Positions 1 through 7,995 of a DNA stretch of 64,000 bases are shown here, one piece after another. The stretch is from Caballeronia sp. INDeC2 (GTDB lineage Bacteria; Pseudomonadota; Gammaproteobacteria; Burkholderiales; Burkholderiaceae). The notes under the pieces are model-generated. The model ran no database searches and was not told the origin of the DNA. It saw nothing but the letters and a program-made list of their open reading frames with translations. Position numbers and translations under genes: made by a program. Location of the stretch: positions 62,001 to 126,000 of the forward strand of contig NZ_JALQDG010000042.1 of assembly GCF_023631325.1 (NCBI RefSeq), in the 5' to 3' direction. Every line of letters begins with the position of its first letter. Position 1 is the first letter of the stretch.

Positions 1-504
1 CAGGGCGTGCCGAAGCCGCAGCGCGAGGAGATCGCCAAACGCAACCTCGCGCTGGTCGGGCTTCAGGACTTTCACAGGCACATGATCTATCAGTTGTCGG
101 GCGGCATGCAGCAGCGTGTGGGCATCGCCCGCGCGCTGACCTGCGATCCCGCCATGCTGCTCATGGACGAGCCGATGGCCGCGCTCGACGCACTCACGCG
201 CGAGACCATTCAAGAGCTTCTGCTCGATGTCTGGCAGCGCACGCAGAAGATGTTTTTCTTCATCACGCACAGTGTGGAAGAGGCGCTTTTTCTGGCGAGC
301 CGGCTGATCGTGATGTCGCCGCGACCGGGCCGCATCACGCATAGCTACGATCTCGATTTCAACCGCCGCTTTCTCGCCACCCGCGATGCGCGCGCGATCA
401 AGTCGAGTCCCGATTTCATCGAGATGCGCGAGCGCGTGCTCGGCATCATCTACGGCGACGAGCGCGCCGCGCATCAGGCTGCCGAGGAGATTCATCATGG
501 ATAA
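1..504 (+). CDS. ABC transporter ATP-binding protein, SsuB/TauB class (5' end outside window)
   Basis: This is the C-terminal part of a nitrate/sulfonate/taurine-class ATPase that powers an importer from the cytoplasmic face. The frame is open from base 1, so the start and the Walker A region lie outside the window. Visible are the signature LSGGMQQRVGIARAL, Walker B LLMDEPMAALD and the H-loop ITHSVEEA, in family order. The stop overlaps the next gene's ATG by 8 bp, so ATPase and permease are translationally coupled. The sequence resembles the TauB at 34975-35754. No binding protein for this system is visible; it may lie upstream. The substrate cannot be told from the sequence. Confidence 0.9.
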   Translation, partial: QGVPKPQREEIAKRNLALVGLQDFHRHMIYQLSGGMQQRVGIARALTCDPAMLLMDEPMAALDALTRETIQELLLDVWQRTQKMFFFITHSVEEALFLASRLIVMSPRPGRITHSYDLDFNRRFLATRDARAIKSSPDFIEMRERVLGIIYGDERAAHQAAEEIHHG

Positions 505-1402
505 GCGCGCATCGATGACCGTGCCCGGTCCCGCGATCGAACGGGAGATCGGCGCATCGCGGCGTCCGCCCGGCAGACCCGCGCGACAGTCGAAGAAAAA
601 GCCGGTGAAACCGGGCGACACGTTCGGCGTGCCGGGCTACGGCAGCAGCCTCGCGATGAGCATCGCGACGGTCGCCGTGATGCTGGCCGGCTGGTTTCTG
701 ATCACCGGCATGCATTGGGTCAAGCCGCTGTTCCTGCCGTCGCCGCAAGCGGTGTTCGCGAAGTTCATCTCGGTGGCGGGCGAAGGCTTCGCCAACTCGA
801 CGCTCACCGAACATATCGTCGCGAGCCTGTTGCGCGTGTTCGGCGCGTTCGCGCTCGCCTGTGCGACGGCGATTCCGGTCGGCGTGATGATGGGCGTCTC
901 GCGCCACGCGCGCGGCGTGTTCGATCCGCCGATCGAGTTCTATCGGCCGCTGCCGCCGCTCGCGTATCTGCCGCTCATCATCATCTGGTTCGGTATCGGC
1001 GAATTCTCGAAGGTCTTTCTGATCTATCTCGCGATCTTCGCGCCGCTGGCGATTGCCGCGCGCGCGGGCGTGCGCTCCGTGTCGATCGAGCAGATTCACG
1101 CGGCCTATTCGATGGGCGCGACGCGCACGCAGGTCGTCATCCACGTGATTCTCAAGTCGGCGCTGCCGGAGATCTTCACGGGGATGCGCATCGGCATCGG
1201 CGTGGGCTGGACGACGCTCGTCGCGGCGGAAATGGTTGCATCGACGCGCGGCCTCGGCTTCATGGTGCTGAACGCGGCGGAGTTCCTCGCGAGCGATGTG
1301 GTGATCATGGGGATCATCGTCATCGGTTTCTTCGCGTTGTGCTTCGATCTGCTGATGCGGTATCTGGAGAAGGCGATGGTGCCGTGGAAAGGGAGAGTGT
1401 AA
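497..1402 (+). CDS. ABC transporter permease, SsuC/TauC class
   Basis: Inner-membrane permease of 301 residues (BPD_transp_1 type), partner of the ATPase just upstream. After a basic, proline-rich N-terminal tail of about 50 residues come roughly six hydrophobic segments. The cytoplasmic coupling loop is the usual one for this class, with an EFYRPLPPLAYLPL stretch and a later MGATRTQ...LPEIFTGMRIG motif. The ATG at 497 is chosen because it overlaps the ATPase stop; the frame is open further upstream but only as shadow of the ATPase. The permease at 34103-34978 is a close paralogue. The substrate class (sulfonate, taurine, nitrate or similar) is a family-level inference. Confidence 0.9.
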   Translation: MDKRASMTVPGPAIEREIGASRRPPGRPARQSKKKPVKPGDTFGVPGYGSSLAMSIATVAVMLAGWFLITGMHWVKPLFLPSPQAVFAKFISVAGEGFANSTLTEHIVASLLRVFGAFALACATAIPVGVMMGVSRHARGVFDPPIEFYRPLPPLAYLPLIIIWFGIGEFSKVFLIYLAIFAPLAIAARAGVRSVSIEQIHAAYSMGATRTQVVIHVILKSALPEIFTGMRIGIGVGWTTLVAAEMVASTRGLGFMVLNAAEFLASDVVIMGIIVIGFFALCFDLLMRYLEKAMVPWKGRV

Positions 1403-1501
1403 AGGCGAACTTGCCAGCCTCTTGTCCCTGCCCGTTCCGTACAGTGAACGCGCTAGCTCGCCCCTAAGAAATGCGTTAATCTCTCAAACGAACATTAGAT
1501 C

Positions 1502-2203
1502 GTGAGCGCCCGAGAGACGGCGGGAACAGGGACAAAAGACGCAGGAAAAGACGTGCGAAAACGAAATGTAAATCCCAGTGCGGATACCCGGGAGACCTTG
1601 CTTCGGCTGGCGGCGCGCTCGTTTGCGACGCAGGGGTACACGGCAACGACGATGCGCTCGATCGCGGATCAGGCCGGTATCGAGGCCGCCAGCATCTACT
1701 ATCACTTTTCCTCGAAGGAAGAGCTTGTCGACGTGGTGATGGAGCACGGCGCGGACAGCATCGTGCAGCATATCAACGAGCATTTCGGTGCGCTGCCCGC
1801 AAACGCGAACGCCGAGGACCGCTTCAGGGCGGCGGTCATCGGTCAAATGAGTGCACTGATAAAGTTCGGCGACTACGCGCTTGCGCACGGCCGCCTGCTG
1901 AGCCAGTTGCCGGATCAGGTGCGCGATCGCCAGATCAAACGGCGCGAGCGGCATCAGCGGCTGTGGACTACCGTCTTCGACGATCTGCGCGCGGAAGGTT
2001 TTCTGCGTGAGGACATCGATATCGCGCTGAGCCGTATCTATGTCCTCGGCTTCATCAATTCGGTTCAGACCTGGTTCGATCCGAGGAAGGGATCGCTCGA
2101 AAAGATCGTGGATCAGTTCATCACGATGTTCTTCGAAGGCGCGCAGCCGGCGGGCAAGCCGCGGCGGCGCAATCGCAAGAAGGAACTGGCCGCTTCGTCC
2201 TGA
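1502..2203 (+). CDS. TetR family transcriptional regulator
   Basis: A 233-residue repressor-type protein. The TetR helix-turn-helix lies at about residues 30-75, with the typical FATQGYTATTMRSIADQAG and IYYHFSSKEEL blocks. The C-terminal ligand-binding part has no recognisable specificity, and the tail is strongly basic. The start is a GTG with a poor ribosome site; a start further in is possible. It is convergent with the MmgE/PrpD gene (8 bp between stops) and sits at the edge of the CoA-ester catabolic block, so it probably controls that block. Inverted repeats in the 5096-5338 divergent region are candidate operators. Ligand unknown. Confidence 0.88.
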   Translation: MSARETAGTGTKDAGKDVRKRNVNPSADTRETLLRLAARSFATQGYTATTMRSIADQAGIEAASIYYHFSSKEELVDVVMEHGADSIVQHINEHFGALPANANAEDRFRAAVIGQMSALIKFGDYALAHGRLLSQLPDQVRDRQIKRRERHQRLWTTVFDDLRAEGFLREDIDIALSRIYVLGFINSVQTWFDPRKGSLEKIVDQFITMFFEGAQPAGKPRRRNRKKELAASS

Positions 2204-2211
2204 AGCTGCCG

Positions 2212-3660
2212 TCAGGCCGTAGCGCGCGTGGACGCTTCGTTCGTGGTGGGGCGAAGCATGCGCATGAGCGTCGCGACGTTGTCGAGCTTTTCGAGGTTGA
2301 ACACGCTATCGATGATCTCGTCGATGCGCGCCGCCGACAGCACGTCTTCCGCGTTGTGGCGGAACTTGGCGACGAGTTCATCGTTGCTCATGTAGCTGGC
2401 CGGCTCCGGCGACGGGCTTCCCTTCGGATAGCGACGCTCGCCGACGAACGCCTGACCACGCGCGCGCACCTCGATTCTGGCGGGACGACTGGCCGCGTGC
2501 CCGCTCAACAGCTCGACGTAATTCGGATGCACCTCGTGCGTGACCCGATTCATCAGGTTCATCACAGACGCGCCGAATACGAGCTCCGGATCCTGCCACG
2601 CCTTCCCCGGCGGCACGCGATGAGCGCCGAGCGCGAGCCCGTGCGCGATGCTGAACTGCGCGTCGTGGACGTGCGCAATCTCGCGGTTGAGCCACACCGG
2701 TTGCTCGACGAAGCCCTCGACCCAGGCCTTGATGCCGTCGATCTCGTGCGGCTCGATATCGTTCGTTTTGACGATTTCATCGAGAGCGTCGAGCAGCGCA
2801 TGAAGAATGCGGCAATGAGGATAGGGCTTGTAGGCCTGCTCCGTGATAAAGCGCCACTCCGCGCCGAGTTGCGCGGTGATGACCTCCGGCTCCCAACGAC
2901 GTGTGCCGATGAAGCGCGGAAAGCCGAATGCGCGGTCGTCGAGAATATGCACGTCGCCGCGATGGCCGAGTTCCGCCATGTGCGCTGCGGTCATCGCCGT
3001 CTGCGTGAGCGCGCCTGCAATCAGGTATTTGATCGTCGAACTTGGTGCGTGCTGGAACCACGCGACCTGCGAATTCACCGGCGAGATGCTGCCTGCGATG
3101 CCTAGCGCGTCGGATAGCACAGTGGCCGGCAACGCCTTCAGCTTGACGATGGCAGCCGTCGCGCCGAACACGGTGCTGCTATAGCCGTAGATCGGTGGCG
3201 GCGATACCTTGCCGTCCTTCGTGTCGCGCAGATAGTCCATCGCCTTGCCGAGCCGGTACGACATTTCGTGGGACAGCGCCATCGCCTCGACGAGCGCCTT
3301 GCCCGTCGCGCCCCGCGCTTCACCGATGGCGAGCGCGCCGGGCACCACATACGGCGTAACGTGGCCGGGCGGCACGACTGCGTCCATGTCGAGCGCGTTG
3401 ATCAACTCGCCGTTGGCGAACGCGGCGCCGAAAATCGACGCGCGTTCGTTGGTGCCGATGATGGTCGCATCGCCGTTACCGCCCATCATGCGAGCGTAGT
3501 CGATGCCGATTCGTCCTTTGGGCTGTTCGATGGCGGCCACGGCGCATCCGATCGAATCGAGCAGAATGCGTTTGCATTCTTCGACGACGGCCACGGGCAG
3601 ATGATCAAATCGTGTGTCCGAGGTAAAGCGCGCCAATTGCTCGATGAGGGTATCGGCCAT
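2212..3660 (-). CDS. MmgE/PrpD family protein
   Basis: A full-length 482-residue member of the family that includes 2-methylcitrate dehydratase PrpD and cis-aconitate decarboxylase. It starts with the typical MADTLIEQLARFTSDTRFD region and keeps the family's DSIGCAVAA, HVTPYVVPGALAIGEA and YKPYPHCR blocks. The ATG is preceded by a good AGGA-type site. It is 34 bp downstream of the MFS carrier gene on the same strand and is probably cotranscribed with it. The exact reaction (dehydratase, decarboxylase or isomerase on a branched di- or tricarboxylate) cannot be read from sequence. A second family member is at 11939-13351. Confidence 0.9.
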   Translation of the reverse strand: MADTLIEQLARFTSDTRFDHLPVAVVEECKRILLDSIGCAVAAIEQPKGRIGIDYARMMGGNGDATIIGTNERASIFGAAFANGELINALDMDAVVPPGHVTPYVVPGALAIGEARGATGKALVEAMALSHEMSYRLGKAMDYLRDTKDGKVSPPPIYGYSSTVFGATAAIVKLKALPATVLSDALGIAGSISPVNSQVAWFQHAPSSTIKYLIAGALTQTAMTAAHMAELGHRGDVHILDDRAFGFPRFIGTRRWEPEVITAQLGAEWRFITEQAYKPYPHCRILHALLDALDEIVKTNDIEPHEIDGIKAWVEGFVEQPVWLNREIAHVHDAQFSIAHGLALGAHRVPPGKAWQDPELVFGASVMNLMNRVTHEVHPNYVELLSGHAASRPARIEVRARGQAFVGERRYPKGSPSPEPASYMSNDELVAKFRHNAEDVLSAARIDEIIDSVFNLEKLDNVATLMRMLRPTTNEASTRATA

Positions 3661-3694
3661 GATTGGATCCTTTCGAGGAGGTTATTGACCCCAG

Positions 3695-5095
3695 TCAGCG
3701 CACCTGCGCCTCTCGCTCTTCGGCCATCAAGCGCCGATAGTGCGGCAGCGCGGTAATCAGCAGCCACGCCGCGAGCGCAGACGCGATGGCACACACGATG
3801 GCGATCGAATGTCCGACCATCTTCGGGTTCTGGAATACGCGATCCGTGAGCAGCGCGATCAGCGTCGGGCCTGCGCCGAAGCCGACCAGTTGGGCGACGA
3901 ACGAATAGATGGCGCCGACCGTGCCGCGCATGCGGCTCGGTGCGACGAGCTGCAATGCCGCGGCCATGCAGCCGGTCGGCAGGCTGAAGAAGAATACGAT
4001 GCCGGCCGCCGCGGCGAGCGCACCGGCCGCGCCGGGTACGAACGGGATGCTCGCGCAGCAGAGCATCATCGGAATCATCGAAAGCGCGGCGGTTCGCAGC
4101 GGCGCGTCTTCATAGCCACGCTTCTCGAGCTGACGCGCAACCCAAGGTCCGGTCAACGCGCCCGCAATACCGAACACCACTACCAGCCCGCCGAAGCGGT
4201 ATCCGACCATCGAGGCCGGCAGACCGTGCGTGCGAATCAGATAGGTCGGCATCCACGCGGGCATGCCGAGCACGACGATCGCAAGCATGCCGACGCCGAG
4301 CAGTATCCGCGCGTAGAAGGCGCGTCGCTGCCAAAGATAGCTGACTGAAGCGCCGGTCGTGAATTGCCGGTCGTCTTCGCGCGCGCTCATCACGCTGCTA
4401 CGCGCGGGTTCGCGCACGGTGAGCAGTACCAGCAGCGCGAAGAGTATCCCGGGCAGCCCGATGATGATGAACGCGAGTTGCCAGGTCTGGAACTGCGTGA
4501 GGATGGGAAAGTGTTGATGAAAAGCGCGCGCGAACTCGATCACCAGGCCACCCGCGACGAGCGAAAGTCCGCCGCCGAGCATCGGGCCGAGAATGAAGAT
4601 GCTCATCGCGCGCGGCATCTTCTTCGCCGAAAAGCAGTCTGCGATCATCGATAGTGCGAGCGGGAACACGCACGCTTCGCTGGCGCCGACACCGAGACGT
4701 GCGAGAAAAAGCCCTCGATAGGTATCCGCGCTGCCGCACAAAGCAGTGAATACACACCACAGGCAAATGGCGACCAAAAGAAGATTGCGCCGGTTGGTCA
4801 CATCGACGAGCCGGCCGCACAACGGTGACGCGGCCAAGTACGCAGCAATGAAAGCAGCACCCTGAACGAGGCTCAGTTGCGTATCGGAGATGACGAGCGA
4901 ACGCTTGATCGGTTCGACCAGCAGATTGAGAAGCTGTCGATCGATGTAGGCGAGGGAATATGCGAGCGTCAGCATCACCAGTACGTACCACGCGCGTCCG
5001 CTGTCATGGATGACCTGATCGCGAGATAGCGGCAATGGCGTTTGCGTGCTGGTGCCGGCGACGTCGGACGGCATGTCGTTCATGGCATTTCTCAT
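3695..5095 (-). CDS. MFS transporter, probable organic-acid uptake
   Basis: Major facilitator of about 466 residues with 12 predicted membrane helices. The first is preceded by a hydrophilic leader and carries the AYIDRQLLNLL segment, typical of the anion:cation symporter and spinster-like subfamilies. The loop between helices 2 and 3 holds the degenerate motif GRLVDVTNRRN. I place the start at the ATG whose complement ends at 5095 because GGAGG lies 4 bp upstream; an in-frame ATG 12 codons further out and one 4 codons further in are alternatives. It is divergent from the CitE-like lyase gene. Its position beside CoA-ester catabolic genes suggests it imports their carboxylate substrate (inference). 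Confidence 0.88.
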   Translation of the reverse strand: MRNAMNDMPSDVAGTSTQTPLPLSRDQVIHDSGRAWYVLVMLTLAYSLAYIDRQLLNLLVEPIKRSLVISDTQLSLVQGAAFIAAYLAASPLCGRLVDVTNRRNLLLVAICLWCVFTALCGSADTYRGLFLARLGVGASEACVFPLALSMIADCFSAKKMPRAMSIFILGPMLGGGLSLVAGGLVIEFARAFHQHFPILTQFQTWQLAFIIIGLPGILFALLVLLTVREPARSSVMSAREDDRQFTTGASVSYLWQRRAFYARILLGVGMLAIVVLGMPAWMPTYLIRTHGLPASMVGYRFGGLVVVFGIAGALTGPWVARQLEKRGYEDAPLRTAALSMIPMMLCCASIPFVPGAAGALAAAAGIVFFFSLPTGCMAAALQLVAPSRMRGTVGAIYSFVAQLVGFGAGPTLIALLTDRVFQNPKMVGHSIAIVCAIASALAAWLLITALPHYRRLMAEEREAQVR

Positions 5096-5156
5096 TTCCC
5101 CTCCAATAAGAGCATTCGAAAGTGACTGCATGCGGGTCGGATGAAAACCCGTTTAC

Positions 5157-5170
5157 CTAATTAATGTTAG
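5157..5170. promoter_or_regulatory. Candidate operator, CTAA...TTAG inverted repeat
   Basis: CTAATTAATGTTAG has CTAA/TTAG arms and lies in the 243-bp divergent region between the MFS carrier and the CitE-like gene. With the related site at 5273-5290 it is a candidate binding site for the TetR regulator encoded at 1502. Seen in sequence; the assignment is inference. Confidence 0.35.
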
Positions 5171-5272
5171 ATAGTTTGTGCGGTGTCCGGGCGATGTTCC
5201 ATGAGTGTTATCCATGAGCCGCCGATGGTGCGCGTAAACCCCAAATGACAGCGACTCGGTGCGAGGAGGAAA

Positions 5273-5290
5273 CTAACTATCAATCGTTAG
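5273..5290. promoter_or_regulatory. Candidate operator, CTAAC-N8-GTTAG
   Basis: CTAACTATCAATCGTTAG is an 18-bp near-palindrome with perfect CTAAC/GTTAG arms. It lies about 50 bp upstream of the CitE-like start, where a repressor would block the catabolic operon. A related but weaker dyad is at 5157-5170. Confidence 0.42.
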
Positions 5291-5338
5291 GTAGCAACGA
5301 ACGATGCACGACGAGACTATCTACAGGCCGAGAAAGTG

Positions 5339-6226
5339 ATGACCACCCAGATGAAACCCATACGCTCCTTCCTCTTTGTTCCGGGCAACAAGCCGACCTG
5401 GATCGAGAAGTCCATCAACGCCAAAGCCGATGCGCTGATCCTGGATCTGGAGGACAGCGTGCCGCCCGCCCAGAAAGCCGAGGCGCGCGAGATCGTCAAG
5501 TCGAAGCTGTCATGGCTGGCGCAGCAGAAGCAGCGCGTCTGGGTGCGCATTAACCGCAGCGCGCATCTGTATGACTTCGACGACATCGTGGCTGTCGTCA
5601 GCCCTGTGGTCGAAGGCATCGTGATCTCCAAGCCTTGCGGCCCAGAAGACATTCATACCGTTTCATCGATGCTGGCCGAGGCCGAGTTCCGCGCCGGCGT
5701 ACAAGTTGGCCACACGAAGGTGATTCCGCTGCTGGAGACGGCGCGCTCGCTGCAACTGGCATACGAGATCGCGCAGCATGAGCGCGTGCCCGCGATCGTG
5801 GGCGCAACGGCCAAGAACGCCGATGTAGCCCGTGCGCTCAAGACCGTCTGGTCGCTGGGCGGCCGGGAAACCCAATACCTCAAGTCGCGCATCGTCATGG
5901 CCGCGCGCGCGGCGGGCAAGCTGCCGATCGGCGGCGTCTGGCAACAGGTGCACGATCTCGACGGACTCAAGGTCTCTTGCGCCAACGATCGCCAACTCGG
6001 CATGAGCGGAGAACTCGTGCTGCATCCGTCCAACGTCGAGATCGTCAATCAGACTTACAGTCCCGCCGAAGAAGAAGTGGCCTTCTATCAAGGGATGATC
6101 GACGCACTGGACAGAGCCCAGGCCGAAGGCCGTGCTTCGTGCATCTACGACGGTGAACACATCGACATTGCTCATGCCAAGACGGCGCGCGAAATCATCG
6201 AACTCGCCCAATCGTTCAAAGGCTGA
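5339..6226 (+). CDS. CitE-like HpcH/HpaI aldolase/citrate lyase family protein (candidate citramalyl-CoA lyase)
   Basis: A TIM-barrel lyase of about 295 residues. The N-terminal RSFLFVPGNKP, the DALILDLEDSVPP block, the substrate-binding arginine in RINR and the glutamate in LLETA are those of CitE-like malyl/citramalyl-CoA lyases. Odd: the position that is usually a metal-binding Asp, in an FG-x-x-D motif, reads VGATAKNAD, so that Asp is missing. Three starts lie close together (GTG 5336, ATG 5339, ATG 5351) with no strong ribosome site; ATG 5339 is a compromise. It heads a plus-strand operon with a MaoC hydratase 31 bp downstream. By analogy with itaconate degradation it could cleave a C5 acyl-CoA to acetyl-CoA and pyruvate (inference). 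Confidence 0.82.
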   Translation: MTTQMKPIRSFLFVPGNKPTWIEKSINAKADALILDLEDSVPPAQKAEAREIVKSKLSWLAQQKQRVWVRINRSAHLYDFDDIVAVVSPVVEGIVISKPCGPEDIHTVSSMLAEAEFRAGVQVGHTKVIPLLETARSLQLAYEIAQHERVPAIVGATAKNADVARALKTVWSLGGRETQYLKSRIVMAARAAGKLPIGGVWQQVHDLDGLKVSCANDRQLGMSGELVLHPSNVEIVNQTYSPAEEEVAFYQGMIDALDRAQAEGRASCIYDGEHIDIAHAKTAREIIELAQSFKG

Positions 6227-6257
6227 TCGCTGAACGGAATCCCAGGAGACATACAAG

Positions 6258-6728
6258 ATGGCTGGCCTTTACTTCGAAGAATTCAAGCCCGGCATGGTGA
6301 TCGAACACGCGATCCGCCGCACCGTGACCGAGACCGACAACATCCTGTTCTCGGCCATGACGTATAACTGCGCGCCGCTGCATATCGACGCCGAGTACAG
6401 CAAGAACACCATGTACGGGCAGCGTCTGGTGAACAGCATGTTTTTGCTGGCGCTGGTGGCGGGCATCACCGTGTATGAAACGACGCTGGGCACCACGCTG
6501 GGCAATCTCGGCTTCGGCGAAATCGCCTTCCCCAAGCCTACTTTTCATGGCGACACTGTTCGCGTCGAGACTGAGATCGTCGAGACGCGTCTTTCGAAAA
6601 GCCGCAAGGATTCGGGCATCGTGACCTTCAGGCACATCGCCAGGAATCAACGCGACGAGATCGTATGCACGGCTGTTCGCACCGGCCTGATGATGCTGCG
6701 TCCCGCCGACAAGGCTCGATCAACTTGA
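6258..6728 (+). CDS. MaoC family (hot-dog fold) hydratase
   Basis: A 156-residue single hot-dog-fold protein of the MaoC enoyl-CoA hydratase type. The family's active-site loop is present as NCAPLHID at about residues 37-43, keeping the catalytic His. The Asp of the usual GDxNPxHxD loop appears as Asn, so the catalytic dyad is altered. AGGAG precedes the ATG. It lies between the CitE-like lyase and the acyl-CoA dehydrogenase in one operon. In known itaconate and mesaconate pathways a MaoC-type hydratase makes citramalyl-CoA or methylmalyl-CoA for a CitE-type lyase, and that role is inferred here. The substrate is unproven. Confidence 0.85.
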   Translation: MAGLYFEEFKPGMVIEHAIRRTVTETDNILFSAMTYNCAPLHIDAEYSKNTMYGQRLVNSMFLLALVAGITVYETTLGTTLGNLGFGEIAFPKPTFHGDTVRVETEIVETRLSKSRKDSGIVTFRHIARNQRDEIVCTAVRTGLMMLRPADKARST

Positions 6729-6742
6729 AGGAAGACTAAGCC

Positions 6743-7909
6743 ATGGATTACCAACTCAGCGCCGATCAACACGCCATCGTCGATGCAGCTCAGAAGATCT
6801 GCACGGACTTTCCGCTCGAATACTGGCGCAACAAGGACAAGAACCACGCGTTTCCGCACGAGTTCTTCGAAGCTGTGGCGAGCGGAGGGTGGCTCGGCAT
6901 CTGCATGCCGGAGGATGTCGGCGGCGCGAATCTGGGCGTCACGGAGGCGGCGCTTTTCATGCGCACGGTCGCCGAATGCGGCGGACAGGCGGCCGCGTCG
7001 ACCATTCATATGAACATCTTCGGCTTGCAGCCGGTCGTGCATTTCGGCACGGAGGCGCAGAAAAAGGCCTGGCTGCCGCCGTTTGCGCGCGGCGAGAACA
7101 AGGCATGTTTTGCCGTCACCGAACCCGACACGGGTCTCGATACCACGAAGCTCAAGGTGACGGCGAAAAAGCAGGCCGAGGGCGGCTATCTGATCTCGGG
7201 CAAGAAGGTATTCATCTCGACCGCGCAGGTCGCCGATCACATGTTGATCCTCGCGCGGACTACGCCGATCGAGCAGGTGAAGAAGCACAGCGAAGGGCTG
7301 AGCCTGTTCTATACGAAGCTGGATCGCGACTATGTCGACATTCGCGAGATCGACAAGCTCGGCCGTGCCGCCGTCGATACGAACGAGCTCTTCATCGACA
7401 ATCTGCCGGTGTCGAAGGATGCGCTGATCGGTGAGGAAGGCAAGGGGTTGAGCTATATCTTCCACGGCATGAACGCAGAGCGCGTGCTCGTTGCGGCGGA
7501 GCAGATCGGCATCGGCCGCGCCGTGCTCAAACTCGCGACGCAATATGCGAAGGAACGCGTGGTGTTCGGCCGGCCGATCGGCAAGAATCAGGGCGTCCAG
7601 CATCCGCTGGCGCGCAACTGGGCGGAGCTGGAAGCGGCGAATCACATGATCTTCGCCGCAGCCGATCTCTACGATAAAGGCCTCTCGTGCGGCTCCGAGG
7701 CGAACGCGGCGAAGTTGCTGGCATCCGAGGCTTGCATGAACGCATGCCAGACCTCGATCCTCACGCATGGCGGCTTCGGTTACGCGAAGGAGTATCACGT
7801 GGAGCGGTTCATGCGGGAGGCGTGGATCGGCTACATCGCACCGGTCACGCCGCAGCTAATTCTTTCGAACATCGCGGAGCGCAAGCTCGACTTGCCGAAG
7901 TCATACTAG
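6743..7909 (+). CDS. Acyl-CoA dehydrogenase
   Basis: A 388-residue flavoprotein with the complete three-domain acyl-CoA dehydrogenase layout: N-terminal helical domain, FAD-contact strand CFAVTEPDTGLDTT at about 122-135, and C-terminal helices with GGFGYAKEY. The catalytic Glu of the short/medium-chain class (IYEGT motif) is replaced by IAPVT. A Glu is present at residue 246 in MNAERVLVA, the position used as base by isovaleryl-CoA and long-chain dehydrogenases. This predicts oxidation of a branched acyl-CoA. The ATG follows the MaoC stop by 14 bp with GGAAG upstream. Electrons would pass to ETF, which is not in the window. Confidence 0.9.
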   Translation: MDYQLSADQHAIVDAAQKICTDFPLEYWRNKDKNHAFPHEFFEAVASGGWLGICMPEDVGGANLGVTEAALFMRTVAECGGQAAASTIHMNIFGLQPVVHFGTEAQKKAWLPPFARGENKACFAVTEPDTGLDTTKLKVTAKKQAEGGYLISGKKVFISTAQVADHMLILARTTPIEQVKKHSEGLSLFYTKLDRDYVDIREIDKLGRAAVDTNELFIDNLPVSKDALIGEEGKGLSYIFHGMNAERVLVAAEQIGIGRAVLKLATQYAKERVVFGRPIGKNQGVQHPLARNWAELEAANHMIFAAADLYDKGLSCGSEANAAKLLASEACMNACQTSILTHGGFGYAKEYHVERFMREAWIGYIAPVTPQLILSNIAERKLDLPKSY

Positions 7910-7995
7910 GCACGGCATTTCGCTGGCGGTAGCCGTCGATCGAAGCGTTGCCGGTCGCCAGTCAAGTGAGCAGAAGTCTGCATCGGAGACAAAGC

